From Inonotus obliquus (taxonomy: Eukaryota > Basidiomycota > Agaricomycetes > Hymenochaetales > Hymenochaetaceae): a DNA stretch of 64,000 nt. Position 1 is the first letter of the stretch; each line of letters opens with the position of its first letter. Where the stretch lies: NCBI GenBank assembly GCA_032164295.1, contig JAJHTX010000012.1, positions 1 through 64,000 of the forward strand, read 5' to 3'. The position numbers were made by a program, and so were the translations under genes. The notes below the pieces were generated by a model, which ran no database searches, was not told the origin of the DNA, and was given only the letters and a program-made list of their open reading frames with translations. This document shows, one piece after another, positions 21,484 to 32,307 of the stretch.

Positions 21484-24400
21484 GTGACACTTTCCAGGGA
21501 TACCAGTTCTCTATTGCAACATTCTCAAGTGAGCTGTGGCGTACTTCATCGGTCCCCTCTGGATGTATGTAACACCGTTGTCCCTGAGCTGAGGGAGATT
21601 TCTCGCAAACTTTACTTATCACTTGCGTGGCGTGCTTTTTGGCTGCAGTATGGGGATCATCGTCCGTACGCAGCTGCGATGCTGCTTCACCATTTGCATG
21701 ACAAAGCTGAGGAATGTGCATGTAGGCGGTAAAGAGTAATACCGGAGGCTACGATTGATATGGGCTTAATTCTGCGATTCTACCGCTTCTTCCAATTGAC
21801 AATACTTCTGCGATTCTACTGCTTCTTACTTCTCTTCGGACCATGGTACTTCTGCCGTCCTATCTACGCCTACGGTTCCAACAAAGTACGAGGCTTCTGC
21901 GATTCGACAAGGCTAAGAACAATTGAGAACTGGTCCACTTCTGCGCCAATACCAAATCACCAATCCCTACGCCCGTCTTCCCTCACAGTACCGGACCACC
22001 AGACTTCAATACCGATGATACCGATACGGTACCGGATGCCTAATAGTCCACGCCTAGTCGATACTACGCCCTCGACGGCCTATACCAGAGGGAAAGGCTC
22101 ACAAGATACGATCGGTCTGCCATACGTTGCTGCGAACAGTTGGATCATTGTTGAAGCTCCTAGTCCGACGGTATGCCCTTCTGAACCGCCATGCATCGAT
22201 ACCGACGATACCGGAGTTGATACCGATGGTCCACTCCGGTACCGAAGTTCGTAACGTGAGCTAGGTCGAGACCACGCCCTCGGAGATCTACGTCGAGAGG
22301 AAGGTTGGGAAATGAATCAGGTCCGCCGTACGCTGCTTCGATCTTGGAGGAGACCATCGATCCGACTTGGAGGGGAAGCCAAGCCATGCCCAGTCGAGTC
22401 AGGCCACGCGTACCGATCGATATCGAGGGGCTCGAGCGATCTCATTAATGCCCAGGGACGATCACCAGCGTACTGATTGGTACTGAGCGATAGAGTACTC
22501 CACTGCCAAGGTTAGGTTGTACCGACATGTCAACATCGGAGCACACCGTCCGATCGATCGTTAGACGCCCAGACTGACACCGCACGGATCATGATACCGG
22601 AACAAAGGTAAATCAGGATGACGTGCTTCTCCGGAGAAGGGGACGACAGGGCCATCGCCAGGAGCGCCCATGCGGTAGCTTGAGACATGTCCTTATTTTA
22701 GCGCTGGTCGACGTCGGTACCGCCACCCTACCTCGGTATCACTCGTCGTGAGTTTTCATTGGGTTCTTGTTTTGTCCCACCCTATTCTTAGCCATCCCCT
22801 GATAAAGCTTCTTATTCATTCTTCGTCTTATGTTTCCCCTGAATTTATTTATACATTCATTTCGATCTTATGTTCCCCTTCTTGTACCGGATTGTGGTAC
22901 GATTCGACTTGTAAAACTCCCCATTTGGTATCTTGAATGGCTATGGTATTACGGTATTTATAGCCCACATGTTCTACTGTAGCAAACCAGCTAATCAGAG
23001 AGGAACTTCCAGAGTGAAGGTCTGGGTTTTGCTCATCTTATTCAAGCCCCCGTTCGTTCGTCTCGTCTCGTAGTCGCCGGTATCGATACCGGTAGTCGTC
23101 GATATCGTCTCCGTTGTCCTCCCCTCTCGTCTCACAACTAGTCATATCAAAGATACCCCCTCTGCTCGTCTTCTCTACTGTTTCATTCTCTCTACCGTGA
23201 TACCGGACAACAATCGACTCGGTATTGACGGATTCGACTCGGTATCGATCGTCTCCTGATACCTCGCCTCTTGAGCGGTCACCTAGAGCCCCCTGTACTC
23301 ATCAATCCAGCCAGGCCCTATTATCTCTCTTGACGACTTGTCTGTGACAGTATGACTTTGTACCACCACGTACCGGCCCTCCCAACGCACCTAAATCGTA
23401 CCCCCCTCGTCCGGTACTTCTGATACCGGCCGCGTTCTCGCACATTCAGCGGGACAGCGCATCTCCAGATGACCTTATTCAGGATGGGCTATTCGAGTGG
23501 CTTGATACGGACGACAATGCATGCGATGGTCATCACCTTACAATGGTTGTACTGCTGTTTAGCGAGTTTGTACTAGAAATGCCTGTTCTCCTACAACCGA
23601 TACATTCAGGGTATGCCCAGTGTTCGGACATTTTTATCGATGTAAGGCTTCTTCCTTCACCGATCTTTGCTGACACTCTGAACGTGATAGTAGGGGTTTT
23701 TGGGAAATCTCAACTCCATTCTCAGTTCACACTGGATGCCCTCAAACTGACATCTGCAACGAAGCCTAGGGGTGTTCATATAAGATGCCTTGTGCCTTGA
23801 CACCGTTTCTCGACAACATGTCATCGAAGATGCAGGCCATTTTGCTCAAGTCCGTAGATACCCTTCTAGTGCATAGCTCACAGAACATGACCACAGGCCC
23901 GCCCTTCGTCCAGTGGATGAGTTACCCGCTATTGTACCAGCGAAGCTTCCCGAGGTTTTTGCTCTTTTACAGGAAAACAATCCAGATAATCCTGCCAGTC
24001 TAGCGAACTCACTCTGGTACAAATCCCGAACATCGGCAAACTGGATGTACAGTGTCTGGATGAATGTTGTCAATAGTCTTATAGAACAGCCGATTCTTGG
24101 GACATCATGATCCTTGTATTCCTGCATCTTGCGGTCCACGATGCGTTCAGGACATCGTATTTCCGGTGTGGCAAATTGCTGCCGCGATAGAAAGTACTGA
24201 ACAGTTCGAAGAGAACAGGCTTCTCTTACGAGCAGCATATTCTCTATGCAGGGAGCTTTTGGCCAAGCAGATATCCGCTTCAGAAGACGGTCTACCTCTG
24301 TCTGATGGAGAACGTCCCGGCTCTGGTTTTCATAGAGCATAATGAGAACATCGAAGAGAAAGTTAGAATCCAAGTAGCTGACCTTCGATGATTGCTCTCC

Positions 24401-25440
24401 TGTAAAGTTGACTTTAGGCTTGCTGCTGCGAGTAACATCGGTACTGTCATCGGAGCTTTTTCCAACCCATCCTTTGCCAAGTCCTATCAGGAAAGCATGC
24501 ACGGATCGCTCACCTCTGCGCTGCGCCTGATTTTCAATGATGAAGAAGGAGATGACCAGGCGCAAGTCACAACCCTCCTCAGTCCATGGATGGAAGCTTT
24601 CTGCGACTGCGGCAGTTACATCATTCGTGTTACAGCAGATAGGCCAACAGCTGCATAATCCTTCGACAGAGGCGCAAGCGAAGAAAGGTCTGAATAAGCT
24701 CGCGAGCAGGTTAATGCATAATGCAATCAGTGCGCAGGAGGCAGACTTCGTCTCTGAGATGGTAAAAGGTGTCAGCATTGAAGTCGCAGGGGCGGTACAT
24801 TCATCCTTCATCCTGTAAGCTAACAAGTATGCTAACTATTTTCTTTCGGATAGTTTGTGAACGAGGGCCTCCATTGCATCGCCAGAATTCTCGAGAAAAT
24901 AAGCAGTGATGATTTGGGAGCTTTGGAGTCTATTCCTATGAAGGCTGGCCATTTCCTAAACCTACTGAGCACTATAATGCGACCATTCAGGCATGAGTCA
25001 AATTTACTTCCTCCATTGGACCAGACCATCCAGGATTCAGTCTTCACCTGCGTCACAACGAACTCTCAACCCTAGACAATCAGATTCAAGAAATGAAGGG
25101 CAACTATGAGGTTTATGTTCCATTGACTGATACAATACTCTTCTTAGCCCGGCTTCTCTAATTTGATCTTGGTTTTCCAGGAGTCTGGACTCAAACTACG
25201 AAAAGTCTGCCATTTAGCTCTTGTTCACCATCCTTCGACTTGCTGTCTTCTTTGGGTGTCCGTACAGAATCCTGTTGCATTTACTCTATTGCTTGACACT
25301 GCCTTTTATGTATTTGATGGTGAATCTTCTGGTTTTACTTTGACGAAGGATTCTAACGCGTTATCAGAACTTCCTGCAGGACCTTGACAACGTACAGATA
25401 TATTCCAACGTTGCATTTCTCTGGACTCACTGAGTGTTCC
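21484..25440 (+). pseudogene. Mediator subunit 12-like pseudogene interrupted by the 1.72-kb element
   Basis: Pieces on the plus strand read SLAWRAFWLQYGDHRPYAAA near 21615, then (after the 21730-23448 insertion) DGLFEWLDT near 23490. They continue with LANSLWYKSRTSANW near 24000, LLSPWMEAFCDCGSY near 24575, LNKLASRLMHNAISAQE near 24690 and VNEGLHCIARILEK near 24860. If the insertion and one GCGG copy are removed, the frame is continuous across the junction. The set and order resemble the large Med12/Srb8 subunit of the Mediator kinase module, from memory of the fungal family, not from a search. Several frame changes and stops indicate decay. Alternative: another large helical nuclear protein. 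Confidence 0.5.
21730..23448 (+). mobile_element. unclassified 1.72-kb element, copy 2
   Basis: Same sequence as 17701-19421 in opposite orientation (starts TAAAGAGTAATACCGG, ends CTCGCACATTCA). It is flanked by perfect GCGG (21726-21729 and 23449-23452). It carries the same CGGTAT/ATACCG words, the palindrome CCGGTATCGATACCGG near 23077, and an open frame of 165 codons at 21760-22254 whose first ~90 residues match copy 1. It interrupts the Mediator-12-like sequence. Confidence 0.82.
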
Positions 25441-25628
25441 AGTCAGCTTGGCGTATGCCACACGAGATGGCGAAGGAAACCTTCAGCCAACTGCACCCGT
25501 GTAGATGAGAACTTGGGAATGGATTGATTGTCTTGGTGATCCTCCACTTCTTGATGCAAAAGAAATCCAGCGCGAGGCGGAGGAGAAAGAGCACCGCGGA
25601 CTACGATACTTTGTCCGCAACAATACAA

Positions 25629-26273
25629 GTATACCTCATGTACATTTTTTTCTGCTCTCAATTCTGGGTCTGCAGCACCCACAAGTGTCTCAGAATGCTC
25701 AGATGGAATAACTGTGAATTTAAGGACTGCATTTGAGATGTATTATAAGGTGAGTGTGCTGTTCTGGGGCATGCCTAGAAGGCAGAAATGCCCCCCCCCC
25801 CCATCTCTCAAGCTCCCCATTCCCTTGAAAAAATATCTGAGGCCAAAATCATGCATAGAAACTCATTTGGAGTATAATGAAACTCGTCTGAGACTCTCCC
25901 AGAGCAAATGTATATGTTGGGAAGCTGGGGAAAGGCAGGGAAGCACGATGCATATGCCCTGTCTCCCCCACCTCAAACAATGCACCAATCCTCATAGCAG
26001 ACATAAGAAGTACTCAAATCACTTCCAATAGACCTGGAATGAATTTACATGTATGAGATTGGCCTCAGATATATCTTCTTGGGGCATGGGGAGAGAGGGC
26101 AGGGAGGGGGCATTTCTGCCTTCCAGGCATGCCCGCAGACTGGCACATACACCTTCAAATACATCTCAAATTCAGGCCCTAAATTCACAGTTATTCCATC
26201 TGAGTATTCTGAGACACTTGTGGGTGCTGCAGACCCAGAATTGAGTGCAAGAAAAAATGGACATGAGGAATAC
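25629..26273. repeat. long inverted repeat, ~237-bp arms
   Basis: The left arm 25629-25866 and right arm 26039-26273 are reverse complements with scattered mismatches. Shared words include TCTGGGTCTGCAGCACCC, AATAACTGTGAATTTA and AAGGCAGAAATGCCCCC. The spacer is 172 bp. The left arm has a 13-nt C run near 25793 where the right arm has an interrupted C-rich stretch. It may be a terminal-inverted-repeat transposon derivative or an inverted duplication. The outer flanks show no clear duplication. Confidence 0.75.
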
Positions 26274-26790
26274 ATGAAAAAACGACATTTTGCACCGTTT
26301 CGGGGTCAAGTCTTGCTCGAACTTGCTCGGGTTTGTTACAGTTCGGACGGCACGATTGGGGCATGAATTTAGCAACTTAGATGACACGAAACGGTCAAGA
26401 ATTGAGTGAGATATGATTTAGTTTGTGTTCTGAGATACTGAAGGGGCCGAAATTGGCGAAAATCACGTGTCCAAATTCTTATGGAATTCCCTGTTGTACT
26501 TCTGGTAGATTCGGTATTAATCCTAATCTATTGTCGTATGAAAAAGACTGTACTTTTGCGAACGGCTGTATGAGAAAAACTGTAAATTTGCACTTCCCAA
26601 TCCTAATTCTCGTATTGGCACATGCCTGCAGTGTGTACACCTGAACCATTATTATTACGGAAATATAGCAAAGTATACAAATGTGCGTCTAGAAACAGCT
26701 AGGACAAAACCCGAAGATGTTACACCTGGCAGGAACATAAATATGGCATTAGATCTCCTGGCAAATAACATCTACATCAATCAGAAGTGT
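26274..26790. other. no recognisable gene
   Basis: About 500 AT-rich bases between the inverted repeat and the 3' end of the Crinkler-type gene. No supported ORF was seen. Confidence 0.4.
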
Positions 26791-29041
26791 CTAATGGCAA
26801 GCGGACCTTGACGTTACCTTTGATTCTATTGACATGTTGATCCTTGCCGTGAAGAGAGTCCCTACCGATATATTAGGCTTTGGACAATTGAAGCCTTCGA
26901 GGTCGTCCGGAAGTACGAACACGAACCGCCAGTCGGATTTTGGTGGGATATCAACGAGCTTGTCCAGAAAACATTTGAGCTCGTCCTTAATATCGTGGTG
27001 TTTGCTTCCGGTCATTTGAAACAAGTACAGATGATTGTCGTGGACCAAGAAGGAGTCAATCCCGACCAGTTGCCTCGTCTTGGGCTGATAGTATATATCA
27101 GGCTGAACGTGTAGCGCTTGTACGTTATAATCAAAGAGAAAGCTGTTCGGTCGCAAATCAAGTACGAAACTTGCAGGCATAAAGCCCTGCTTTGCCTCTT
27201 TCAACTTGGATTGGCCACTGAACGAAGAAAACAGCGCATGATAATTGCCTTGCTGGGATATTTGGAACATCTGCTCGCCAGAAATTTTGACGTGCTTTCG
27301 GAAGGTACGCTGCATATAGCACTCGAACACTACACCCGTCATACCTCTTGCATCACCATAGGGTGAGAAATTGCGCCACAAGTCCAAGATAACCTCCTCC
27401 TTGACCTCCAGCAGTTTTTTTGCGCAGAGATCCTCGATGCAGTCGGACGTGAAATGCATGCTGTGCTTCATCGACTCAATCTCTCCTTGTCGTCGAAGCA
27501 GGCAAATTTTATGTGATACTTTGTCCGGCACAGCACTCCCTTCTTCCATAGTGTCCAGCCTCTGACCACGCTGAATAATCCCAGATAGAAGCTCTGCGAT
27601 ATTCTTTGCCCGCGCGATATAGCTTCGCGCATCTGCCTCGTATCTTGTTACAGAGTCATCAGCCTCACTGAAACAAATGCGCGGAACTGGCCCCAAACGA
27701 TGAAATCTCTGGCGGACCAACTCTTTCCTCGCTGGATCGAAATCACGGGTTCTAGACAAGGCCAATAAGAATATATTACTTCTTTTTCTGTGAGAAGCAT
27801 ACCCGACACCTACACGTAATCAGTCTCCTCCCAGGACCAGGGATTCATAACTACAACCGATCGAGCTTTAGTCTTATTGAGCCTTTTCCACCGACTTCTT
27901 TGTGGGGGTGTGACATAGATAGGATAGACACCTTTCTGCGCCGTATCGCTAACTTGGACGGGAAGACCACCAAGGGACGACTCCGAATCAACGAGGCACC
28001 ATGGGATTTCGCTGAGAATTTTCTGACGGAAGAGAGGACTCGTATGTGGTACTATTTTCACTCCTTCGTCAGAAAAAAGGTAGAAGGTCTTGGCCGAATA
28101 GTATAAGGTGGGTTGCCCGTTTCCGAGACGCCGAGATAGAGCATAAAGTATCCAGACGGTTTTTCCTGGTCAAGGTATAAGCTCAGTTAGAATAGCATTG
28201 AGGTAAATTTACCGATTCCAGGTTGACCCGTAACAACCACAGCCGGAGGTAATTTGTGGTCATCCCTCGCAAAGTACTTCTCGATGAAATTGTATACCCG
28301 TATGTATTCGGCGCGAACAAGAAATCCCTTTGGTTCCTCCACGAAGGACACTGTCATAGTGGGCCGGTCGGGAAGAAGATCTCCATCCGAAAGGGAGCAG
28401 GGATCATCGGTGGCATCCGCGGCTTTCTCGGGTAATGTCGTAAGATTGGTGCTAAGGGGGCATTTCCAGGTGGTTCTCCAGTAGACCGAGAACGGATCTG
28501 TCTCGGGAAGCATGCTGTCATTTATAACTGTCGTCATGTCCTCTTCGGATAAACTGCTAAGTCTTGTTCGCTTCCGACCTACGGCCATATTGCCTTCAGA
28601 TGCTGGAATCAACCTTGAGCCTCATTTTGAAAAGAGGAAGAAGCGCAACGCACCGGGCAATTGCACAAGCAGTATCTCATTCTTGGAGAGCTCGAGGGCC
28701 GCTATTTTTTTCTTGATGCCAGGCCGGTTTACCATGTCCGTCTTGTTGAAGTCGACTTTCTTCAATGCCTCCTCCAGAACTGTCAATTCCCCGTCTGCGA
28801 GCAGTTTCGGGTCCTTGCATCTCCACACGGCGAGTGATGCGGGAACGACGTGCTCGAGGACATCCGGTCTCTTCTCCTTGACCGCCTCTTTCAAGCCCTC
28901 GATCGTTGCATTGGGTTGAACCCTAACACTGAATGCGTCTCCGTGGGTGATCTTCCGTTCACTGTCAATGAGGAGGCACGAGATTATGAGGTCTGTGGTG
29001 GGAGGAGGCATGTAGTGAGCAGGAGATGGGGGGGTGCTCAT
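26791..29041 (-). CDS. Crinkler (CRN)-type protein: header, P-loop NTPase, nuclease-like C-terminus
   Basis: Four exons (29041-28654, 28602-28213, 28165-27814, 27751-26791) with GT-AG introns of 51, 47 and 62 nt. Their sum is an integral number of codons (about 696 residues), so the gene looks intact. The N-terminus (SCLLIDSERKITHGDAFSV, then IEGLKEAVKEKRPDVLE) matches the ubiquitin-like Crinkler header. The second exon boundary falls inside a Walker A motif (GQPGIG, then KT after splicing). The last exon contains a GIDSFLV...LYLFQMTGS pattern like a degraded PD-(D/E)XK nuclease core. Such proteins are known as oomycete and chytrid effectors and also occur in basidiomycetes, where roles in conflict or effector functions are proposed. 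The role here is unknown. An in-frame ATG at 29074 is an alternative start. Confidence 0.75.
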
Positions 29042-29748
29042 GTTGGGAGGATGAAGGGCGCACATCAAGTTCCTATCCAAGACTACAGAGTCCACGCTAG
29101 TCCACACACAGAGCCACCACGGGACGAATCAGGATCAGGTGAGCGGGCGGGATGTCATCATTGATCACATAAGATTTCCCTCTTTAGACTAATAAGGAAA
29201 TAATGCCACGCAAGTAATAGGAAAAGTTTGCGAGAAAATGCCAGTCATTCCCAACATCGAAGAAAGACAGCGGGCCAAGCTCAGATCTACTCGTAATCGA
29301 GTTCAATAGTTACCCGGTACACAGTGAAAATGAGAGTGTGTCAAAACGCAGAGATATATCGACCGAACATGGAGGTTGAGCACCTATACTGAATAGCATA
29401 GCCTCGTTCCGCTTCTTGACATCTAGCAACGTCTCGTTAATGAGAACCTGTACACTTTGGCTCCCGTGTGATTCCGTCGTTTGCCAGGTGGAATCGTTTC
29501 CTGCCATTAGTTGAGTTCTTATCTGACCGAGCTCTCATAGATTTACGCATAGCAAGTTTTCAAGATGGTTCCATGTCTCCTTTACAGGGTAGTTTTCTAT
29601 CTAGTGCGGAAGTAAGCTCCAATAACTATGGTCAACAAACTTGCTTCGTTCGGTCGCGGTCCTTAGTGCAGGAATTACGTGCGGTATGATATCCAATAAA
29701 TGATGCGTACGGTCCACAGGAGGCAAAAAGGACGCCCGGAACCGGATA
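29042..29748. other. intergenic, no recognisable gene
   Basis: About 700 bp between two minus-strand genes. A minus-strand ATG frame of 65 codons (29310-29507) has no family signal. This interval should hold the promoter of the Crinkler-type gene and the 3' end of the ECL1-type gene. Confidence 0.4.
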
Positions 29749-32040
29749 TTATGCCTTGCCTCCGCCAAATCGGAAGAGGCGCTTGGATTCAAGGATAGCG
29801 CGCACCTCCCACTCCTTCTCGATCCACCAGCCAGTCTTTCCTTCGTGTTCACCACGACGTCGCCCGATATCACATATAGCACGGCGCGAAATTTCCTTAT
29901 CACGCAAATGCAACACCGAAATTCGGATGATGTCCTTTTGCGGGGCAGCAGAGTCGCCTTCTGGAGTGGAGTCGGATTCGAAGATTTCCTCAAAACGCTG
30001 CTGGTTTTGGGGCAACGGAGGAACAGCGTCATACACTGGTCCCTTACTTGCATAATCCAGGCCAGGTGCTACTGGGCCCGCATTGTCAGCACCCCGTCCA
30101 TGCTCAAGGGACTGAAACATAAACCTACTTTCAACAGGAGGCCTTCTCTCAACACCTTTGCCTTTGCCCTTGCTCCTCCGGCTCCTACCACTCACGCTAG
30201 TCAAATCCCCACTCCCATCCTCCAGACGATGCCAAACACCCTCGACCTCGACACCTTCCCTCACGACTGCCAACGCGCTTGCACTTTGCCCAGTCTTCTT
30301 GCTAGTCACGTTTGCATCACTACCTTCACTATGTCTCATTCCCGATGAGGAGGCAGTAGGGGTGGGCAAACCCGTGCCAGAAGGCAGCGAGCTACTCAGC
30401 TGAACAGGGGGGCGTAGAAGTACATCGGGCAGGACCAATTTCCCTTCATATCCCTTCGCAATGGGTCGTCGCGGTCCTGCAAGCCGTTTACCAATATACA
30501 GCTCTGGGTCCATGCCGGGGGCCGCCAAAACACTCGCACCCGCTGTCTTGTCTGAATTGTCACTCGACGAGCTCCTCCCAGATGCCGAAAAGGAACTCGT
30601 AACTCCGTAAGCTGGTGCGTAGCTCGTCATGAGTAATGCACTAGACTTGTTAATGGTCCTAGTCGCACCCGATGAAGAGCGTGCGGAAAACGGGGACTTT
30701 GCATATAGCTCGAGTATGCTTTGCGGTCGGTTCGGCGCTTCCGGTGCCCGGATCTCTTTCGAGGGATCCGTGTTCGACGCACGACGATGAGTAGAAGGGA
30801 TCCCTGGCGAGGCAGAGGATGCGCTGGAAGAAGTCGCACCGTACTGATACACAACCTCGGTCCAGCGCAAAGGATCAAATGGCTCCTCCTGCTTCTTCTT
30901 CTCCCGATCATTGCTGCTCGAGCGGAAGAACTCGCCAGTAAAGTCCCACCTCCGTAAGCGCTCCTCCTCCTTCCTTTGCTTCTCCTCTCTTTCCCTCTTC
31001 TCTGCACGTGTCCGATCATCGTCTGCAGCACCTGAAGCGAGAAGGTTCTGTAGGCGCTTTGCAACCATCATGTTTCCCCGATCGAATCTCAGAGCTTCTT
31101 CCTTGTCACGTCTTGGTCTCGGTTGAACGACGGGTGCACTAGGTCGATGTGGATGCAGAGGTAGGGGCGGAAGCGGTGGTGGTTGCGGATCAGTGTACAA
31201 ATTTGAGTTGTCGAATAAATCCCGCTCCTCCGTCGGTGACCGATCCGACGCGGTGAAACTCGCTCCGGATGCACTCGATGAATCTGAATGTTCGTCGGCC
31301 TCCTCTTGAACGCATGCAACCAGTTCGTCAAGGTCAAGCTTCCGGCTTGGTCGGGGCCTGATGGACGCCCGCAGTGAGTTAGGGGGCACAGGAGGGATGG
31401 TTGGACTTGGTGGAGGTGGGGAAGCGCAAGCGGAGCTGAGCTGGGCAGGATGAGCACCAAGCTGTATCTGCGAGGCTCTTTGAGAAGTAGGAGCCTCGAT
31501 GGCATCATGAGCGGCTGGTAGGACAATCGGCCAAGAGTCTTCAAGGTCCTTTAGCCGGCAGCTCTCGCTGCAGTAGAGGGGTGTTGGGCCGGGGTCAATG
31601 ACCGTGCGCATACGCACGGGCTCCTCGAGGAGCACTTGGTTGCGTTGGGGGCCCTTCCCCTTTGTCGAGTTTGCTCGGTTGAGTGCAGGACGAACGCGGC
31701 CAGTGCCTTGTAAGAGACTGGACCGCACCTTGATAGTACCGTGCTTCCGCGTCTTCTGGCTGCTCCTGATTGCTGTTGGTTGGGGTGTAGGTGTGACGGG
31801 GACGGTGAAGCGTTTTGGTGGGATTTCGCGATCGCATATTATGAACTGCGCGACACTCGCAAGATGTACGGAAGCCGTATGTAGGAATGTTGAAGAAGGT
31901 ACGGAAGAAGAGATCGGTAGTCGGCAGGAACTTCTCCCCGGTGCAGTTCCAGCATCTGCGAGATAACTTGAAAGATGTAGGGAATGAACGCCGCTGTTGC
32001 ACCATGCAGTGATCAGAAGGATGACACTTCTAAATCCCAT
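29749..32040 (-). CDS. ECL1/2/3-type zinc-binding (life-span regulatory factor-like) protein, 763 codons
   Basis: A single long open frame. Residues around 70-90 (ICDREIPPKRFTVPVTP) and around 150-160 (TPLYCSESCRLKDL) match the two halves of the fungal ECL1/2/3 zinc-binding region. The rest is largely disordered, Ser/Pro-rich, with a charged coiled segment (EKREREEKQRKEEERLRR) near residue 350. ECL family proteins influence chronological life span and stress responses in yeasts; the role of the large basidiomycete forms is not established. About the first 70 residues correspond to CSE1-derived DNA (see separate entry), and only one Cys of the first expected pair remains. The present N-terminus is therefore chimeric and zinc binding may be impaired. 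Confidence 0.6.
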   Translation of the reverse strand: MGFRSVILLITAWCNSGVHSLHLSSYLADAGTAPGRSSCRLPISSSVPSSTFLHTASVHLASVAQFIICDREIPPKRFTVPVTPTPQPTAIRSSQKTRKHGTIKVRSSLLQGTGRVRPALNRANSTKGKGPQRNQVLLEEPVRMRTVIDPGPTPLYCSESCRLKDLEDSWPIVLPAAHDAIEAPTSQRASQIQLGAHPAQLSSACASPPPPSPTIPPVPPNSLRASIRPRPSRKLDLDELVACVQEEADEHSDSSSASGASFTASDRSPTEERDLFDNSNLYTDPQPPPLPPLPLHPHRPSAPVVQPRPRRDKEEALRFDRGNMMVAKRLQNLLASGAADDDRTRAEKREREEKQRKEEERLRRWDFTGEFFRSSSNDREKKKQEEPFDPLRWTEVVYQYGATSSSASSASPGIPSTHRRASNTDPSKEIRAPEAPNRPQSILELYAKSPFSARSSSGATRTINKSSALLMTSYAPAYGVTSSFSASGRSSSSDNSDKTAGASVLAAPGMDPELYIGKRLAGPRRPIAKGYEGKLVLPDVLLRPPVQLSSSLPSGTGLPTPTASSSGMRHSEGSDANVTSKKTGQSASALAVVREGVEVEGVWHRLEDGSGDLTSVSGRSRRSKGKGKGVERRPPVESRFMFQSLEHGRGADNAGPVAPGLDYASKGPVYDAVPPLPQNQQRFEEIFESDSTPEGDSAAPQKDIIRISVLHLRDKEISRRAICDIGRRRGEHEGKTGWWIEKEWEVRAILESKRLFRFGGGKA
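31838..32019 (-). pseudogene. CSE1: CSE1 fragment, copy 5, forming the 5' end of the ECL1-type ORF
   Basis: About 180 bp on the minus strand match the C-proximal CSE1 text of copy 3 (37488-37680). They share TTATCTCGCAGATGCTGGAA, ACCGGGGAGAAGT and GACTACCGATCTCTTC. In the CSE1 frame this reads FIPYIFQVISQMLELHRGEV. In the long ECL1-type frame the first part is read out of phase, and the last part (FLHTASVHLASVAQF) in phase, with CSE1. Confidence 0.75.
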
Positions 32041-32307
32041 GTTCTTATCTGCGTGATCTACGTAAGTCTAGGATATATCATCGCTTGCTTGCCTCATGTA
32101 GGCCTGAATAATATATATAGGGAATGAGGTGGGCCTTCGTGCGATACAATTCTTCCTTGTGTTGCCCTTCAGAAAGTTCCATCCAGCACGAGGCAGTTGC
32201 CTATTGACTCCTTGTATGCATGCTTGCCGATCTGCCCTCTGTTTACATATAAAGGTCAAGCTCCGTCGACTCATCCTGCCTTCCTCTCCCCTGACACCCT
32301 TTGAACT

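Noticed and set aside
29845..30348. Plus-strand ORF of 167 codons
   Set aside because: Opposite the 763-codon ECL1-type frame with low-complexity bias; treated as a shadow.
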